Part shown: positions 44,549-53,933 of the stretch, one piece after another
Layout of the letters: every line of letters starts with the position of its first letter
Position numbering within the stretch: the first letter of the stretch is position 1
Assembly: GCA_036397995.1 (NCBI GenBank)
Contig: DASWHX010000015.1
Span: 15,523-79,522 of the forward strand
Source of the DNA: DASWHX01 sp036397995
Lineage (GTDB): Bacteria; Bacteroidota; Bacteroidia; Cytophagales; Cyclobacteriaceae
Direction of reading: 5' to 3'
Length of the DNA stretch: 64,000 bases
Position numbers and translations under genes: made by a program
Notes under the pieces: generated by a model
Databases searched by the model: none
Seen by the model: the letters and a program-made list of their open reading frames with translations, nothing else
Told to the model about the DNA's origin: nothing

Positions 44549-47500
44549 TGAGAATACACTTATTATTCAGAATGTCATCTTCCACCTTCTTGTACTTAAC
44601 ATCTCTTTTTATTGTCCCATCGGTATATTGAACTGAAACCTTATCGTTTCTGCCGGCCATCTTTTCTGATTTCATTGGAGCGGGTTTTTGAATGGGCTGC
44701 CGGCTTTGGCCGCCGCCTGAGCCTGATAATAGTGATCTGGATTCATCCTTCCGCTCGCTTAACCTTGGCTGGGATCGCTGCTGTCGTGCTTCCTGAACCT
44801 CATCAGGTTGTTGTACAGGCAGGTCTGCCTTAGCCAGAAAGGTAATTGTTTCCTCATTTACCCTTGCCACAAATTGCTTGAATAAGTCAAATCCTTCGAA
44901 CTTGTAAATAAGAAGCGGATCTTTCTGTTCGTAAACCGCATTCTGAACGGATTGTTTCAAATCATCCATTTCGCGTAAGTGATCTTTCCACTGCTGATCG
45001 ATAATGGCCAGGCAAATGTTTTTTTCCATGGATTTGATAAGCTCTTTATTTTTAGTATCCACACATTTAACCAGGTTTGCTGAAACACCTATTTGTTTGG
45101 TTCCATCTGTGAACGGCACCAGGATATTTTCAATTGTGGCTCCCCGGGTTTTGTGTATGTCTTTGATTATCGGATAAGCTTTCTCGGCAATAGTCAGATT
45201 TTTTCGTTGATAGGTATCGTAAGCCTGCTGATAGAGTTTTTCTGAGAGATCCGAATCATTAGTTGATGTGAACTCTTCCTGGCTAAGCTTAAAATCGATG
45301 GAAAAAACACTCAATGAATTTAATTTCAAACTATCATAATCATTGGCTCCTTTGGCATTCAATACAATATTTTCAGAAGCATCATAAAACTGATTCATAA
45401 TATCCAATTCAAGTCTTTCTCCATATAATGCATTGCGCCTCCGTTTGTAAATTAACTCACGTTGCGAATTCATTACATCATCATACTCAAGCAATCGTTT
45501 TCTGATACCAAAGTTATTCTCCTCAACTTTTCTTTGCGCTCTTTCAATGGACTTGGTAATCATGGAATGCTGAATCACTTCTCCTTCCTGCAAACCAAGC
45601 CTGTCCATGATCCGGGCAATTCGATCCGGCATAAAAAGTCTCATTAGATTGTCTTCAAGACTCACGAAAAATTGAGATGATCCAGGATCTCCCTGGCGGC
45701 CGGACCTGCCTCTCAACTGGCGGTCAACCCGCCGCGATTCATGCCTTTCTGTACCAACGATGGCCAGACCGCCGGCTGCCCTGGATTCAGGAGTCAATTT
45801 AATATCTGTTCCACGGCCAGCCATGTTTGTTGCAATTGTTACCGTGGAAGGCAGCCCGGCCTGAGCTACAATTTCAGCTTCTTTTTGATGTTGCTTCGCA
45901 TTCAACACATTATGTTTGATTTTCCGCAGGTTAAGCATTCTGCTTACCAGTTCAGATATCTCCACGGAGGTAGTTCCAACCAAAACAGGACGTCCATTGG
46001 TAGTAAGGTCAACAATTTCATCAACCACCGCGTTAAATTTCTCCCGAATGGTTTTGTAAACCTTGTCCTCCATATCTTTCCTGACAATATTCCGGTTCGT
46101 TGGTATAACTACTACATCAAGTTTATATATCTGCCAGAATTCACCCGCTTCCGTTTCTGCCGTACCTGTCATCCCGGCAAGTTTATGGTACATTCTGAAG
46201 TAATTCTGCAGAGTAATTGTCGCATAGGTTTGGGTTGCGTCTTCAACCTTTACATTTTCTTTTGCCTCTATTGCCTGATGCAAACCGTCTGAATACCTCC
46301 TGCCTTCCAACACTCTGCCGGTTTGCTCATCGACGATCTTCACCTTTCCACCATCAATAATATATTCAGTATCTTTTTCATATAAAGAATATGCGCGCAA
46401 CAATTGATTTACAGAATGAATCCGCTTCGACTTAATCGAGTAATCTTTAATCAATTCGTCTTTTCTTGCAAGTCTTTCTTTATCACTTAGCGAGGCATCA
46501 TTTTCAAGGGATGCAATTTCAGCACCTATATCCGGGAGAATGAAGAAACTTTTATCTTCATCATCTCCTGTAATCAGATCAATTCCTTTTTCAGTTAACT
46601 CAATTTGATTGTGTTTTTCATCAATGGTGAAATACAGCGGGGAATCTGCTTCCGGCATCATCTTGGAGTTATCCTGAAGATAAAAATTTTCTGTTTTTTG
46701 CAAGACTTGCTTATTTCCGGTTTCACTCAAATACTTAATCAAGGGTTTGTATTTAGGCAAGCCTCTGAATGCTCTAAACAATGACAGGCCACCATCTTTT
46801 GAATTTTCTGCAATTAGTTTTCTGGCATCAATCAGATATTGGGAGACCAGTTTTTTCTGCGCTTCAACCAGTTTTGCAATTCTTGGTTTCAAATCATGAA
46901 ACTCATGCTCGTCACCCCTGGGAATAGGACCGGAAATTATTAATGGCGTTCGAGCCTCATCCACCAGGACGGAATCAACCTCATCGACCATTGCATAGTG
47001 ATGTTTTCTTTGCACAAGTTCCCGTGGATCGCGCGCCATGTTGTCGCGCAGGTAGTCGAAACCAAATTCATTATTAGTTCCATAAGTTATATCCGCTCGG
47101 TACGCATTTCTACGATCTTCGGAATTAGGCTGATGTTTATCGATGCAATCCACATTTAATCCATGAAACTGGAAAAGCGGTCCCATCCATTCGGAATCCC
47201 TCTTTGCCAGATAATCGTTAACTGTAACGATGTGAACTCCACGGTCGGCCAACGCATTCAGAAACGATGGCAACGTGGCAACAAGGGTTTTGCCCTCACC
47301 GGTTGCCATCTCAGCAATTTTTCCCTGGTGCAAAACAATTCCACCAATTAGCTGCACATCATAATGGACCATGTCCCAGGTAATTTCATTACCCCCGGCC
47401 AGCCATTTGTTGTGCCAAATTGCTGATTCCCCCTTAATCTCAACGTGCTGAAACTTCGCGGCCATTTGCTTATCGTGCATAGTTGCGGGAACCTCCATTT

Positions 47501-47891
47501 TGTGATTCTCTTTGAATCTTCGCGCGGTTTCTTTCATTATCGCAAATGCAAGCGGAAGGACTTCCAAAAGAACATCCTCCAGGTTTTTATTTCTCTTTTC
47601 TTCCAGTGAATCAATTTGAGCAAAAATATCCTCCTTCTCATGGATATTCAGATCTGGGTTTTGATCAATTTGATCGTGCAGAGACTTTAGTTGGTCGTCA
47701 ATTTCAGCAAGATGCTGCCGGATTCGATCACGGACTTCACTGGTTTTATCTCTTAGCTGACCGTCATTCAAGTTTACCAACGTGTCAAATTCCCGCAGTG
47801 TTTGCTCAACCAAAGGCATCACCGATTTTATATCGCGTTGGGATTTTGATCCGAAAACTGCAGCAATTCCCTTCGTTAAAAGTCTAATCAT
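44538..47891 (-). CDS. secA: Preprotein translocase ATPase SecA
   Basis: A 1117-residue motor of the Sec pathway. Walker A is ATGEGKT, the DEAD-type box is VDEVDSVLVDEARTP, and NMAGRGTDI and QLRGRSGRQGDPGSSQFF are present. It is longer than E. coli SecA (901) because of a large insert after the DEAD-type box (about residues 315-480), normal for Bacteroidota. The C-terminal zinc motif (CxCxSGKKxxxCHG) is absent; the end is a Gln/Pro-rich linker and KVEDDILNNKCILIDD. Complete. Confidence 0.97.
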   Translation of the reverse strand: MIRLLTKGIAAVFGSKSQRDIKSVMPLVEQTLREFDTLVNLNDGQLRDKTSEVRDRIRQHLAEIDDQLKSLHDQIDQNPDLNIHEKEDIFAQIDSLEEKRNKNLEDVLLEVLPLAFAIMKETARRFKENHKMEVPATMHDKQMAAKFQHVEIKGESAIWHNKWLAGGNEITWDMVHYDVQLIGGIVLHQGKIAEMATGEGKTLVATLPSFLNALADRGVHIVTVNDYLAKRDSEWMGPLFQFHGLNVDCIDKHQPNSEDRRNAYRADITYGTNNEFGFDYLRDNMARDPRELVQRKHHYAMVDEVDSVLVDEARTPLIISGPIPRGDEHEFHDLKPRIAKLVEAQKKLVSQYLIDARKLIAENSKDGGLSLFRAFRGLPKYKPLIKYLSETGNKQVLQKTENFYLQDNSKMMPEADSPLYFTIDEKHNQIELTEKGIDLITGDDEDKSFFILPDIGAEIASLENDASLSDKERLARKDELIKDYSIKSKRIHSVNQLLRAYSLYEKDTEYIIDGGKVKIVDEQTGRVLEGRRYSDGLHQAIEAKENVKVEDATQTYATITLQNYFRMYHKLAGMTGTAETEAGEFWQIYKLDVVVIPTNRNIVRKDMEDKVYKTIREKFNAVVDEIVDLTTNGRPVLVGTTSVEISELVSRMLNLRKIKHNVLNAKQHQKEAEIVAQAGLPSTVTIATNMAGRGTDIKLTPESRAAGGLAIVGTERHESRRVDRQLRGRSGRQGDPGSSQFFVSLEDNLMRLFMPDRIARIMDRLGLQEGEVIQHSMITKSIERAQRKVEENNFGIRKRLLEYDDVMNSQRELIYKRRRNALYGERLELDIMNQFYDASENIVLNAKGANDYDSLKLNSLSVFSIDFKLSQEEFTSTNDSDLSEKLYQQAYDTYQRKNLTIAEKAYPIIKDIHKTRGATIENILVPFTDGTKQIGVSANLVKCVDTKNKELIKSMEKNICLAIIDQQWKDHLREMDDLKQSVQNAVYEQKDPLLIYKFEGFDLFKQFVARVNEETITFLAKADLPVQQPDEVQEARQQRSQPRLSERKDESRSLLSGSGGGQSRQPIQKPAPMKSEKMAGRNDKVSVQYTDGTIKRDVKYKKVEDDILNNKCILIDD

Positions 47892-47949
47892 ACCAAACCT
47901 TAATTAAGGATGTCAAATTTAAAGTGTTTTTAAGTAAATACTGGTAAAC

Positions 47950-48738
47950 TTAGGATTTGATTGAAATAGAACCCTTGAAAACCTTCTCGGCAGGTCCGGT
48001 TAATAGGATATCCTTAAAAGAGTTATTTCCTGATTGCTGAAAAGCTACCTGCAAGTTACCACCCCGGGTTTTGATTTTCACCGGACTCTTCAACATTTTG
48101 TAACTGCTGGCAAGCGCGGCGGCAGTAACACCGGTGCCACACGACAAAGTCTCATTTTCTACTCCCCGCTCATAAGTGCGTACAAAAATAGTGTCATCTC
48201 CTTTTTCCTCCACAAAATTCACATTGGTTCCGCTGGTGCCGAAAAGTCCCCCGTGCCTGATTTTTTTCCCTTCTCTTTGTACGTTATACTGATTAATTTT
48301 TGCCACGAATTGGACAAAGTGTGGTGAACCGGTATTCATAAAAAAACCATCATGCATGAGAATTACTGAACTTACATCTCTCATCTTTAAACTCACCAGT
48401 TCACCTTTGACAGTGGCTTCATGAACTCCGTCGAACGCGGAGAACTCCGTTTCATTTTTCACCATCCCTAATGATTTTGCGAAACGAACCGCACAACGGG
48501 AACCATTCCCGCAAAGACTTTTCGAGCTGTCAGGATTAAAAAACTCCATGCGGAAATCGTATTTATCATCTTCTTCAATTAATATCAAGCCATCGCTTCC
48601 AATCCCAAACCTTCGATTGCATAATTTAGAAATGAGACCCTTATTTTCTTTGTCAAAAAAATCGTCCCGATTATCAATCATTACGAAATCATTTCCTGTT
48701 GCCTGGTATTTTTCAAAGTTTAGTTCCATAGCTTGCAT
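47950..48738 (-). CDS. dapF: Diaminopimelate epimerase
   Basis: A 262-residue PLP-independent racemase that converts LL- to meso-diaminopimelate for lysine and peptidoglycan. Both catalytic Cys motifs are present: SLCGNGSRC and ETLSCGTGVTAAA. The N-terminal FEKYQATGNDFVMID is typical; a second ATG three codons in is an alternative start. It begins 2 bp after the DUF4834 gene and lies 58 bp upstream of secA. Confidence 0.96.
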   Translation of the reverse strand: MQAMELNFEKYQATGNDFVMIDNRDDFFDKENKGLISKLCNRRFGIGSDGLILIEEDDKYDFRMEFFNPDSSKSLCGNGSRCAVRFAKSLGMVKNETEFSAFDGVHEATVKGELVSLKMRDVSSVILMHDGFFMNTGSPHFVQFVAKINQYNVQREGKKIRHGGLFGTSGTNVNFVEEKGDDTIFVRTYERGVENETLSCGTGVTAAALASSYKMLKSPVKIKTRGGNLQVAFQQSGNNSFKDILLTGPAEKVFKGSISIKS

Positions 48739-48740
48739 GG

Positions 48741-48962
48741 TTAATCAACTTCTTCATAATCCACATACTCTCCGCCCTGATATCCTTTTTGATTACGCTT
48801 GTCTTTAGGGTCAAAGTTGATGCTCACATTGCCGCCTTTTGGTTTTTGTTTAAAAGACTGATTTTCTTTGCCTGAATTACCCAGCAAAAAGCGCATGATG
48901 TAACCCCCGAGTTTGAAGGTAAGGTACATGAAAGCAAATAGTATTAATAAAAACTTTAACAT
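48741..48962 (-). CDS. DUF4834 family small membrane protein
   Basis: A 73-residue protein with one N-terminal membrane helix (FLLILFAFMYLTFKLGGYIM) and a basic then acidic soluble tail ending GEYVDYEEVD. This matches DUF4834, a small Bacteroidota family of unknown function. It lies 9 bp after carB and 2 bp before dapF, so it is within the operon. Confidence 0.82.
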   Translation of the reverse strand: MLKFLLILFAFMYLTFKLGGYIMRFLLGNSGKENQSFKQKPKGGNVSINFDPKDKRNQKGYQGGEYVDYEEVD

Positions 48963-48971
48963 GATAAAATT

Positions 48972-51785
48972 TTACCTGCTCAGATATAAATTTCTTTCTG
49001 AGTAGATTTTCAAAAAATAATCATCCATCAGATCATCGATGAAATAAATGGATTCACCTGTAGATTTCATCTCAGGTCCCAATTCTTTGTTTACATTGGG
49101 AAACTTATTAAAAGAAAATACCGGTTCTTTTATAGAATATCCATTCTTTTTTGGATTGAATTTAAAGTCTGAAAGTTTGTTTAAGCCCAACATAATCTTT
49201 GTTGCATAATTAACATAAGGTTCATCATAAGCCTTACATATAAAGGGAACGGTTCTGGAAGCCCTTGGGTTCGCTTCAATAACATAAACCTTATCATTCT
49301 TAATTGCAAACTGAATATTAATTAATCCTACTGTTTTCAGTGCCAGGGCAATCTTTTTAGTATGAGCCTCAATTTGTCTGATAACAAAATCACCAAGATT
49401 ATATGGAGGAAGAACCGCGTAAGAATCTCCGGAGTGAATTCCGGCAGGTTCAATATGCTGCATGATGCCTATTATATAAACATCCACTCCATCACAAATT
49501 GCATCGGCTTCCGCTTCAATTGCTCCATCCAGAAAATGATCAAGCAAAACTTTATTACCGGGAATGTTTTTCAAAATTTCAACAATATGATTTTCCAGTT
49601 CCTTTTCATTGATAACTATTTTCATGCTTTGTCCGCCAAGCACATAAGAAGGACGAACCAGCAGGGGAAATCCAATTTTCTTTGAAAGTTCAATGGCATT
49701 TTCCGCATCTTCGGCCACCCCGAATTCCGGATAGGGAATATCATTTTTTTGCAGCAATGTACTGAAGCTGCCCCGGTCTTCAGCAAGATCCAGGTTTTCA
49801 AAAGAAGTACCCAAAATTTTAATTCCAAAACGCTCTAACTTCTCCGCCAGTTTTAACGCCGTCTGGCCGCCAAGCTGCACAATAACTCCCTCCGGTTTTT
49901 CATGTTGGATAATATCGTATAAATGCTCCCAGAAAACCGGCTCGAAGTAAAGTTTATCGGAAACATCAAAATCAGTAGAAACAGTTTCAGGATTACAATT
50001 AATCATGATAGTTTCATAGCCGCACTCTTTGGCTGCCAATACTCCATGCACGCAGGAGTAATCAAATTCAATTCCCTGTCCAATCCGGTTAGGTCCGGAA
50101 CCCAACACGATGACCTTTTTCTTCTTCGATGGAATTGATTCATTTTCGCTGTCAAACGAAGAATAATAATACGGTGTTAGGGCTTCAAATTCTGCTGAAC
50201 ATGTATCAACAAGTTTATACACACGATTTATTCCCAGGTCTCTTCTCTTTTTATGAACTTCACTTTCAAGGCACCGGAGCAGGTGTCCCAATTGCCGGTC
50301 AGCATACCCTTTTTCCTTTGCAATGCGAAGGAGTTGCTCAGGAATTGTATCCAGGGAATGTTTCTCAATTTCTTTTTCTAGAATAAGCAGTTCTTCAATT
50401 TGATAGAGAAACCATTTGTCAATCCTGGTCAGCTCCTGAATGGTTTTCATAGGAATCCCAAGTTTGAAGGCATCATAGATATGAAACAAGCGGTTCCATG
50501 AAGGATTTTTCAGACTCTTCAGGATGGCAATCTGATCTGTCAATTCTTTACCATCCGCGCCAAGGCCGTTTCGTCGAATCTCCAATGATTGACACGCCTT
50601 CTGTAATGCTTCCTGGAAATTCCTTCCTATTGCCATAACTTCGCCTACTGATTTCATCTGTAAGCCAAGCCGGCGATCCGAACCATGAAACTTGTCAAAG
50701 TTCCATCTAGGTATTTTTACTATAACATAATCAACTGCCGGTTCAAAAAAAGCGGAAGTAGTTTTTGTGATCTGGTTGGGAAGCTCATCAAGATTATAGC
50801 CAATGGCAAGCTTTGCCGCGATCTTAGCGATGGGATAGCCGGTGGCTTTTGATGCAAGAGCGGATGATCGTGAAACACGCGGATTAATTTCAATTCCAAT
50901 GATATCATCATTCTCAGGATTAACAGCAAACTGAACATTACACCCACCAGAAAATTTCCCGATTCCGTTCATCATCTTAATGGCTAAATTGCGCATCTTT
51001 TGGTATACCGTATCCGGAAGCGTCATTGCTGGTGCAACTGTGATGGAGTCTCCTGTATGAATGCCCATCGGATCAAAGTTTTCAATCGAACATATGATGA
51101 TCACATTACCGGCTCCATCCCTTAGCAGTTCGAGCTCAAATTCCTTCCAGCCCATAATGCTTTGTTCAATAAGTACCTCATGAATTGGCGAAGAGTGCAG
51201 TCCATGTGACAACGCTTTTTCAAATTCTTCCGGACTTTCGACAAATCCACCCCCCGTTCCTCCGAGGGTATAGGATGGTCTGATGACAAGGGGGAAACCA
51301 ATTTCCTGGGCGATTTCCTTCCCCTCCAGGAATGATGTAGCGGTTTCACCTCTGCAAACATTTACTCCTAGTTCATTCATCTTGAGACGAAATTTTTCCC
51401 TGTCTTCTGTGGTTTCAATGGCAGCGATATCGACACCAATCAGCTGCACATTGAAAATGTCCCAGATTCCCGCGTTTTGACATTCTATCGCAAGGTTGAG
51501 TGCCGTTTGCCCACCCATTGTCGGCAAAACAGCATCTATCTCATGCTTTTTCAGGATTTCTACAATTGACTTTTTAGTTAGCGGTAACAAATAAATATTA
51601 TTCGCCGTCACCTTGTCAGTCATGATAGTAGCGGGATTATTGTTTATTAAGGTGACTTCAATGCCTTCTTCTCTCAATGAACGGGCAGCCTGTGACCCGG
51701 CATAGTCAAATTCGCAAGCTTGCCCAATAATAATAGGTCCGCTTCCTATGATCAGAACGGATTTTATACTTTCATCTTTCGGCAT
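48972..51785 (-). CDS. carB: Carbamoyl-phosphate synthase large subunit
   Basis: A 937-residue enzyme with two ATP-grasp halves (about residues 1-400 and 550-930), each starting with SVLIIGSGPIIIGQACEFDY or VIVLGSGPNRIGQGIEFDY. E. coli CarB has 1073 residues; the C-terminal allosteric MGS-like domain is missing here and the protein ends soon after LGPEMKSTGES. A shorter CarB is usual in several Bacteroidota, so it is probably functional but regulated differently. carA is not in the window. Confidence 0.95.
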   Translation of the reverse strand: MPKDESIKSVLIIGSGPIIIGQACEFDYAGSQAARSLREEGIEVTLINNNPATIMTDKVTANNIYLLPLTKKSIVEILKKHEIDAVLPTMGGQTALNLAIECQNAGIWDIFNVQLIGVDIAAIETTEDREKFRLKMNELGVNVCRGETATSFLEGKEIAQEIGFPLVIRPSYTLGGTGGGFVESPEEFEKALSHGLHSSPIHEVLIEQSIMGWKEFELELLRDGAGNVIIICSIENFDPMGIHTGDSITVAPAMTLPDTVYQKMRNLAIKMMNGIGKFSGGCNVQFAVNPENDDIIGIEINPRVSRSSALASKATGYPIAKIAAKLAIGYNLDELPNQITKTTSAFFEPAVDYVIVKIPRWNFDKFHGSDRRLGLQMKSVGEVMAIGRNFQEALQKACQSLEIRRNGLGADGKELTDQIAILKSLKNPSWNRLFHIYDAFKLGIPMKTIQELTRIDKWFLYQIEELLILEKEIEKHSLDTIPEQLLRIAKEKGYADRQLGHLLRCLESEVHKKRRDLGINRVYKLVDTCSAEFEALTPYYYSSFDSENESIPSKKKKVIVLGSGPNRIGQGIEFDYSCVHGVLAAKECGYETIMINCNPETVSTDFDVSDKLYFEPVFWEHLYDIIQHEKPEGVIVQLGGQTALKLAEKLERFGIKILGTSFENLDLAEDRGSFSTLLQKNDIPYPEFGVAEDAENAIELSKKIGFPLLVRPSYVLGGQSMKIVINEKELENHIVEILKNIPGNKVLLDHFLDGAIEAEADAICDGVDVYIIGIMQHIEPAGIHSGDSYAVLPPYNLGDFVIRQIEAHTKKIALALKTVGLINIQFAIKNDKVYVIEANPRASRTVPFICKAYDEPYVNYATKIMLGLNKLSDFKFNPKKNGYSIKEPVFSFNKFPNVNKELGPEMKSTGESIYFIDDLMDDYFLKIYSERNLYLSR

Positions 51786-51825
51786 CTGGTTAGTTGGGAG
51801 GTGTTTAGCTTAGCACAAATTGGCA

Positions 51826-51833
51826 CAAAGTTA
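51826..51833 (-). promoter_or_regulatory. -7 element before carB
   Basis: On the minus strand the bases read TAACTTTG, an exact TAnnTTTG, 40 bp before the carB ATG. The -33 region is weak (CTTTTC). It may drive the carB-DUF4834-dapF run. Confidence 0.4.
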
Positions 51834-51894
51834 GGGCAAATGAGGCAGAATTGAAAAGCGGTTGAAAGACAGGTAGTGTCTCAGTTTGAATTTC

Positions 51895-52026
51895 TTACCA
51901 TTCAATTGGCTTATTAAGTACAAATCCATCTGGCTTTTGAACTCTGTCTTCAAGCTGGCTTTCTTTCAGCTTCTTTCGCCCAATTATTTGAGAACCTTTT
52001 GCCACCTGAGATACGCTATTATTCAT
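51895..52026 (-). CDS. Small ORF downstream of the NYN gene
   Basis: A 43-residue ORF (ATG at 52026, TAA at 51895) on the same strand as the NYN gene and 49 bp after it. The protein starts MNNSVSQVAKGSQIIGRKK and ends KPDGFVLNKPIEW; it is basic and soluble with no membrane segment. Codon use looks coding-like. It could be a small partner, an uncharacterised protein, or the remnant of a longer gene. The remaining bases between carB and here show only the -7-like element. Confidence 0.45.
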   Translation of the reverse strand: MNNSVSQVAKGSQIIGRKKLKESQLEDRVQKPDGFVLNKPIEW

Positions 52027-52075
52027 TGTAACTATGAAGAATACATATTGCGGTAAAACACTGTCCGTCCATGTT

Positions 52076-52762
52076 TTATTGGGTGCTGTTAGCCATTGTG
52101 ATTTTTGGTCGTTTAATCTTTGAAACTAAGCCGTCTATATGTTCGAAGAGGTGAGGCTTTATTGGATTCCACATTGGATCCAATAGAAAGTCAATACCTT
52201 CCCTGCGAGCTAATTTTGCAGCCGGAACGAAATCGCTGTCACCAGAAATTAAAATGATTTGATCCACCTGACCTTTTAAGGTAATTGAAGCAATATCTAA
52301 TCCTATCTTGATATCTACCATTTTTTGGTTAAAGTCAAATTGCACGTCATCTTCCGTCAAGTCTTCTATTGTAATTTGCTTCGAAAGTAACTCCTTAGTT
52401 ATTGATGGTTTAATGATCCACCTTTTACGATCTTCTAAAATTCCAAGGCGTAGAGCAATCTTTCTCTTCTTCTTTAATTCGTTAAAAAATGCACATTGGA
52501 ATCTATACTGATCAGTTTTAGAAAAATCAATGGACTTACCTGTCAGTGGGTTATGCTGCTTTTTGTCATAGGGCAGACAGTCATAATAAAAAATCCTGTA
52601 CAAATCGTAGGTCTCAGACTTAGCTTGGGACAAATGCTTCAAGCACATTTCCCAAAGATCTTTTGCCGTCCTTTCGGGGTTAAGGTTCTTGACTTTATTT
52701 ATGGAGCGATAACGTTTAACAAAAAACCCTCCATCAACTAAAATTGCTGTTCTTCTTTTCAT
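52076..52762 (-). CDS. NYN-domain (PIN-like) putative ribonuclease
   Basis: A 228-residue protein (ATG at 52762; a TTG three codons upstream is possible). It matches the NYN/LabA-like PIN fold: the first acidic residue in ILVDGGFFVKRY, acidic residues in QKMVDIKIGLDIA, and ILISGDSDFVPAAKLARREG with the Asp-x-Asp of the active site. NYN proteins are usually metal-dependent RNases; some act in defence or RNA turnover. The poly-T run (9 T, sense strand) starts just upstream of the ATG. The next gene down is a 43-residue ORF. Confidence 0.87.
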   Translation of the reverse strand: MKRRTAILVDGGFFVKRYRSINKVKNLNPERTAKDLWEMCLKHLSQAKSETYDLYRIFYYDCLPYDKKQHNPLTGKSIDFSKTDQYRFQCAFFNELKKKRKIALRLGILEDRKRWIIKPSITKELLSKQITIEDLTEDDVQFDFNQKMVDIKIGLDIASITLKGQVDQIILISGDSDFVPAAKLARREGIDFLLDPMWNPIKPHLFEHIDGLVSKIKRPKITMANSTQ

Positions 52763-52940
52763 CTTATTCAAAAAAAAAGCCCTGGGGTCGGCATTCTCGC
52801 TATTTTATGAAGAATTGAGAATACGTTGCCAAGAGCGTTATATGGAGCAAATGTATAGATATTAGTCTAAGACTGCAAGTCAATAATACTTTCACCGAGT
52901 TCTTATAATGGCTGAAAGGAAAAATCAATAGATTTATGGG

Positions 52941-53933
52941 ATGAACCACCCAACCCTCAACAAGATAGAAGAAGCACTCAATTCAATTGGAAATTATGTG
53001 CGACAGACTCCGGTTTGGGAGTGGAAAGGTTCGGTGAAAGACAATATTTTCGGTTCGGATACTACGATCATACTAAAGCTTGAGCTTTTTCAACATGGCG
53101 GAAGCTTTAAGACTCGTGGAGCTATGGTGAATATGCTTGCTTTAACTCCTGAACAATTAGAGTGTGGAGTAACGGCAGTCAGCGCGGGAAATCATGCCAT
53201 TGCGGTTGCTTATGCCGCAAAACTCCTTGGTTCATCAGCTAAAGTTGTTATGCCATCGACGGCGAACCCTTACCGGGTAACAAAATGCGAAGAGTTAGGA
53301 GCAGAAGTTGTTTTGATGGAAAATGTTCACCAGGCTTTTGCAGAAGCAGAAAGGATCCAGAAAGAAGAAGGCCGGACTTTTGTTCATCCCTTTGAAGGAT
53401 TTAATACCGTTCTTGGAACAGCGACTTGCGGTTATGAATTTATCACCCAGGCACAAAATTTAGATTTGGCAATTATTCCCATTGGCGGCGGCGGATTGAT
53501 TGCAGGGATGGCCGCGGCTATAAAGCAGGTGAATCCAAATTGTAAAGTGATCGGAGTGGAACCTGAAGGAGCAGACTCCATGACGCGCAGCCTTAAGAGT
53601 GGAAAGCCTGAAGGAGTTGAGAAAGTAACAACCATTGCCGACAGCCTGGGCGCCCCATATGCATTACCCTATTCTTTTTCCGTGGTGCAGAAGTTTGTGG
53701 ATGAAGTTATGCTGATTTCCGACCAGGAAATGTGTGAAGCGATGGCGTTGCTTTTTACCGATGCAAAACTGGCCGTAGAACCGGCGGGCGCGGCTTCCAC
53801 CGCGGCGTTGAAAAAAATTGTGAAAAGTTACCAGGGGAAAAAAATCGGGCTGATGGTGTGCGGAGCGAATATAGATCTGGATAATTTCTCGAAGTATTTA
53901 AAGCAGGGTGGACTAGCAAGAAATAGTAAGTAA
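52941..53933 (+). CDS. PLP-dependent threonine/serine dehydratase family protein
   Basis: A 330-residue fold-type II PLP enzyme. The Schiff-base Lys is in GGSFKTRGA, SAGNHAIAVAYAAK binds the substrate carboxylate, and IPIGGGGLIAGMAAAI binds the PLP phosphate. There is no C-terminal ACT domain, so it resembles the catabolic or short dehydratases. The substrate (threonine, serine or related) is not resolved. The 3' end overlaps the convergent beta-propeller remnant by 21 bp. Confidence 0.92.
   Translation: MNHPTLNKIEEALNSIGNYVRQTPVWEWKGSVKDNIFGSDTTIILKLELFQHGGSFKTRGAMVNMLALTPEQLECGVTAVSAGNHAIAVAYAAKLLGSSAKVVMPSTANPYRVTKCEELGAEVVLMENVHQAFAEAERIQKEEGRTFVHPFEGFNTVLGTATCGYEFITQAQNLDLAIIPIGGGGLIAGMAAAIKQVNPNCKVIGVEPEGADSMTRSLKSGKPEGVEKVTTIADSLGAPYALPYSFSVVQKFVDEVMLISDQEMCEAMALLFTDAKLAVEPAGAASTAALKKIVKSYQGKKIGLMVCGANIDLDNFSKYLKQGGLARNSK

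Noticed and set aside
45741..46292. 183-codon frame antisense to secA
   Set aside because: Rich in Cys, Phe and His with no recognisable domain; secA covers the same bases on the minus strand with all its motifs.
52771..52780. Nine-base T-run (minus strand) before the NYN start as a phase-variable switch
   Set aside because: The tract lies outside the coding sequence and no promoter spacing effect can be shown; nine bases alone is weak evidence in AT-rich DNA.
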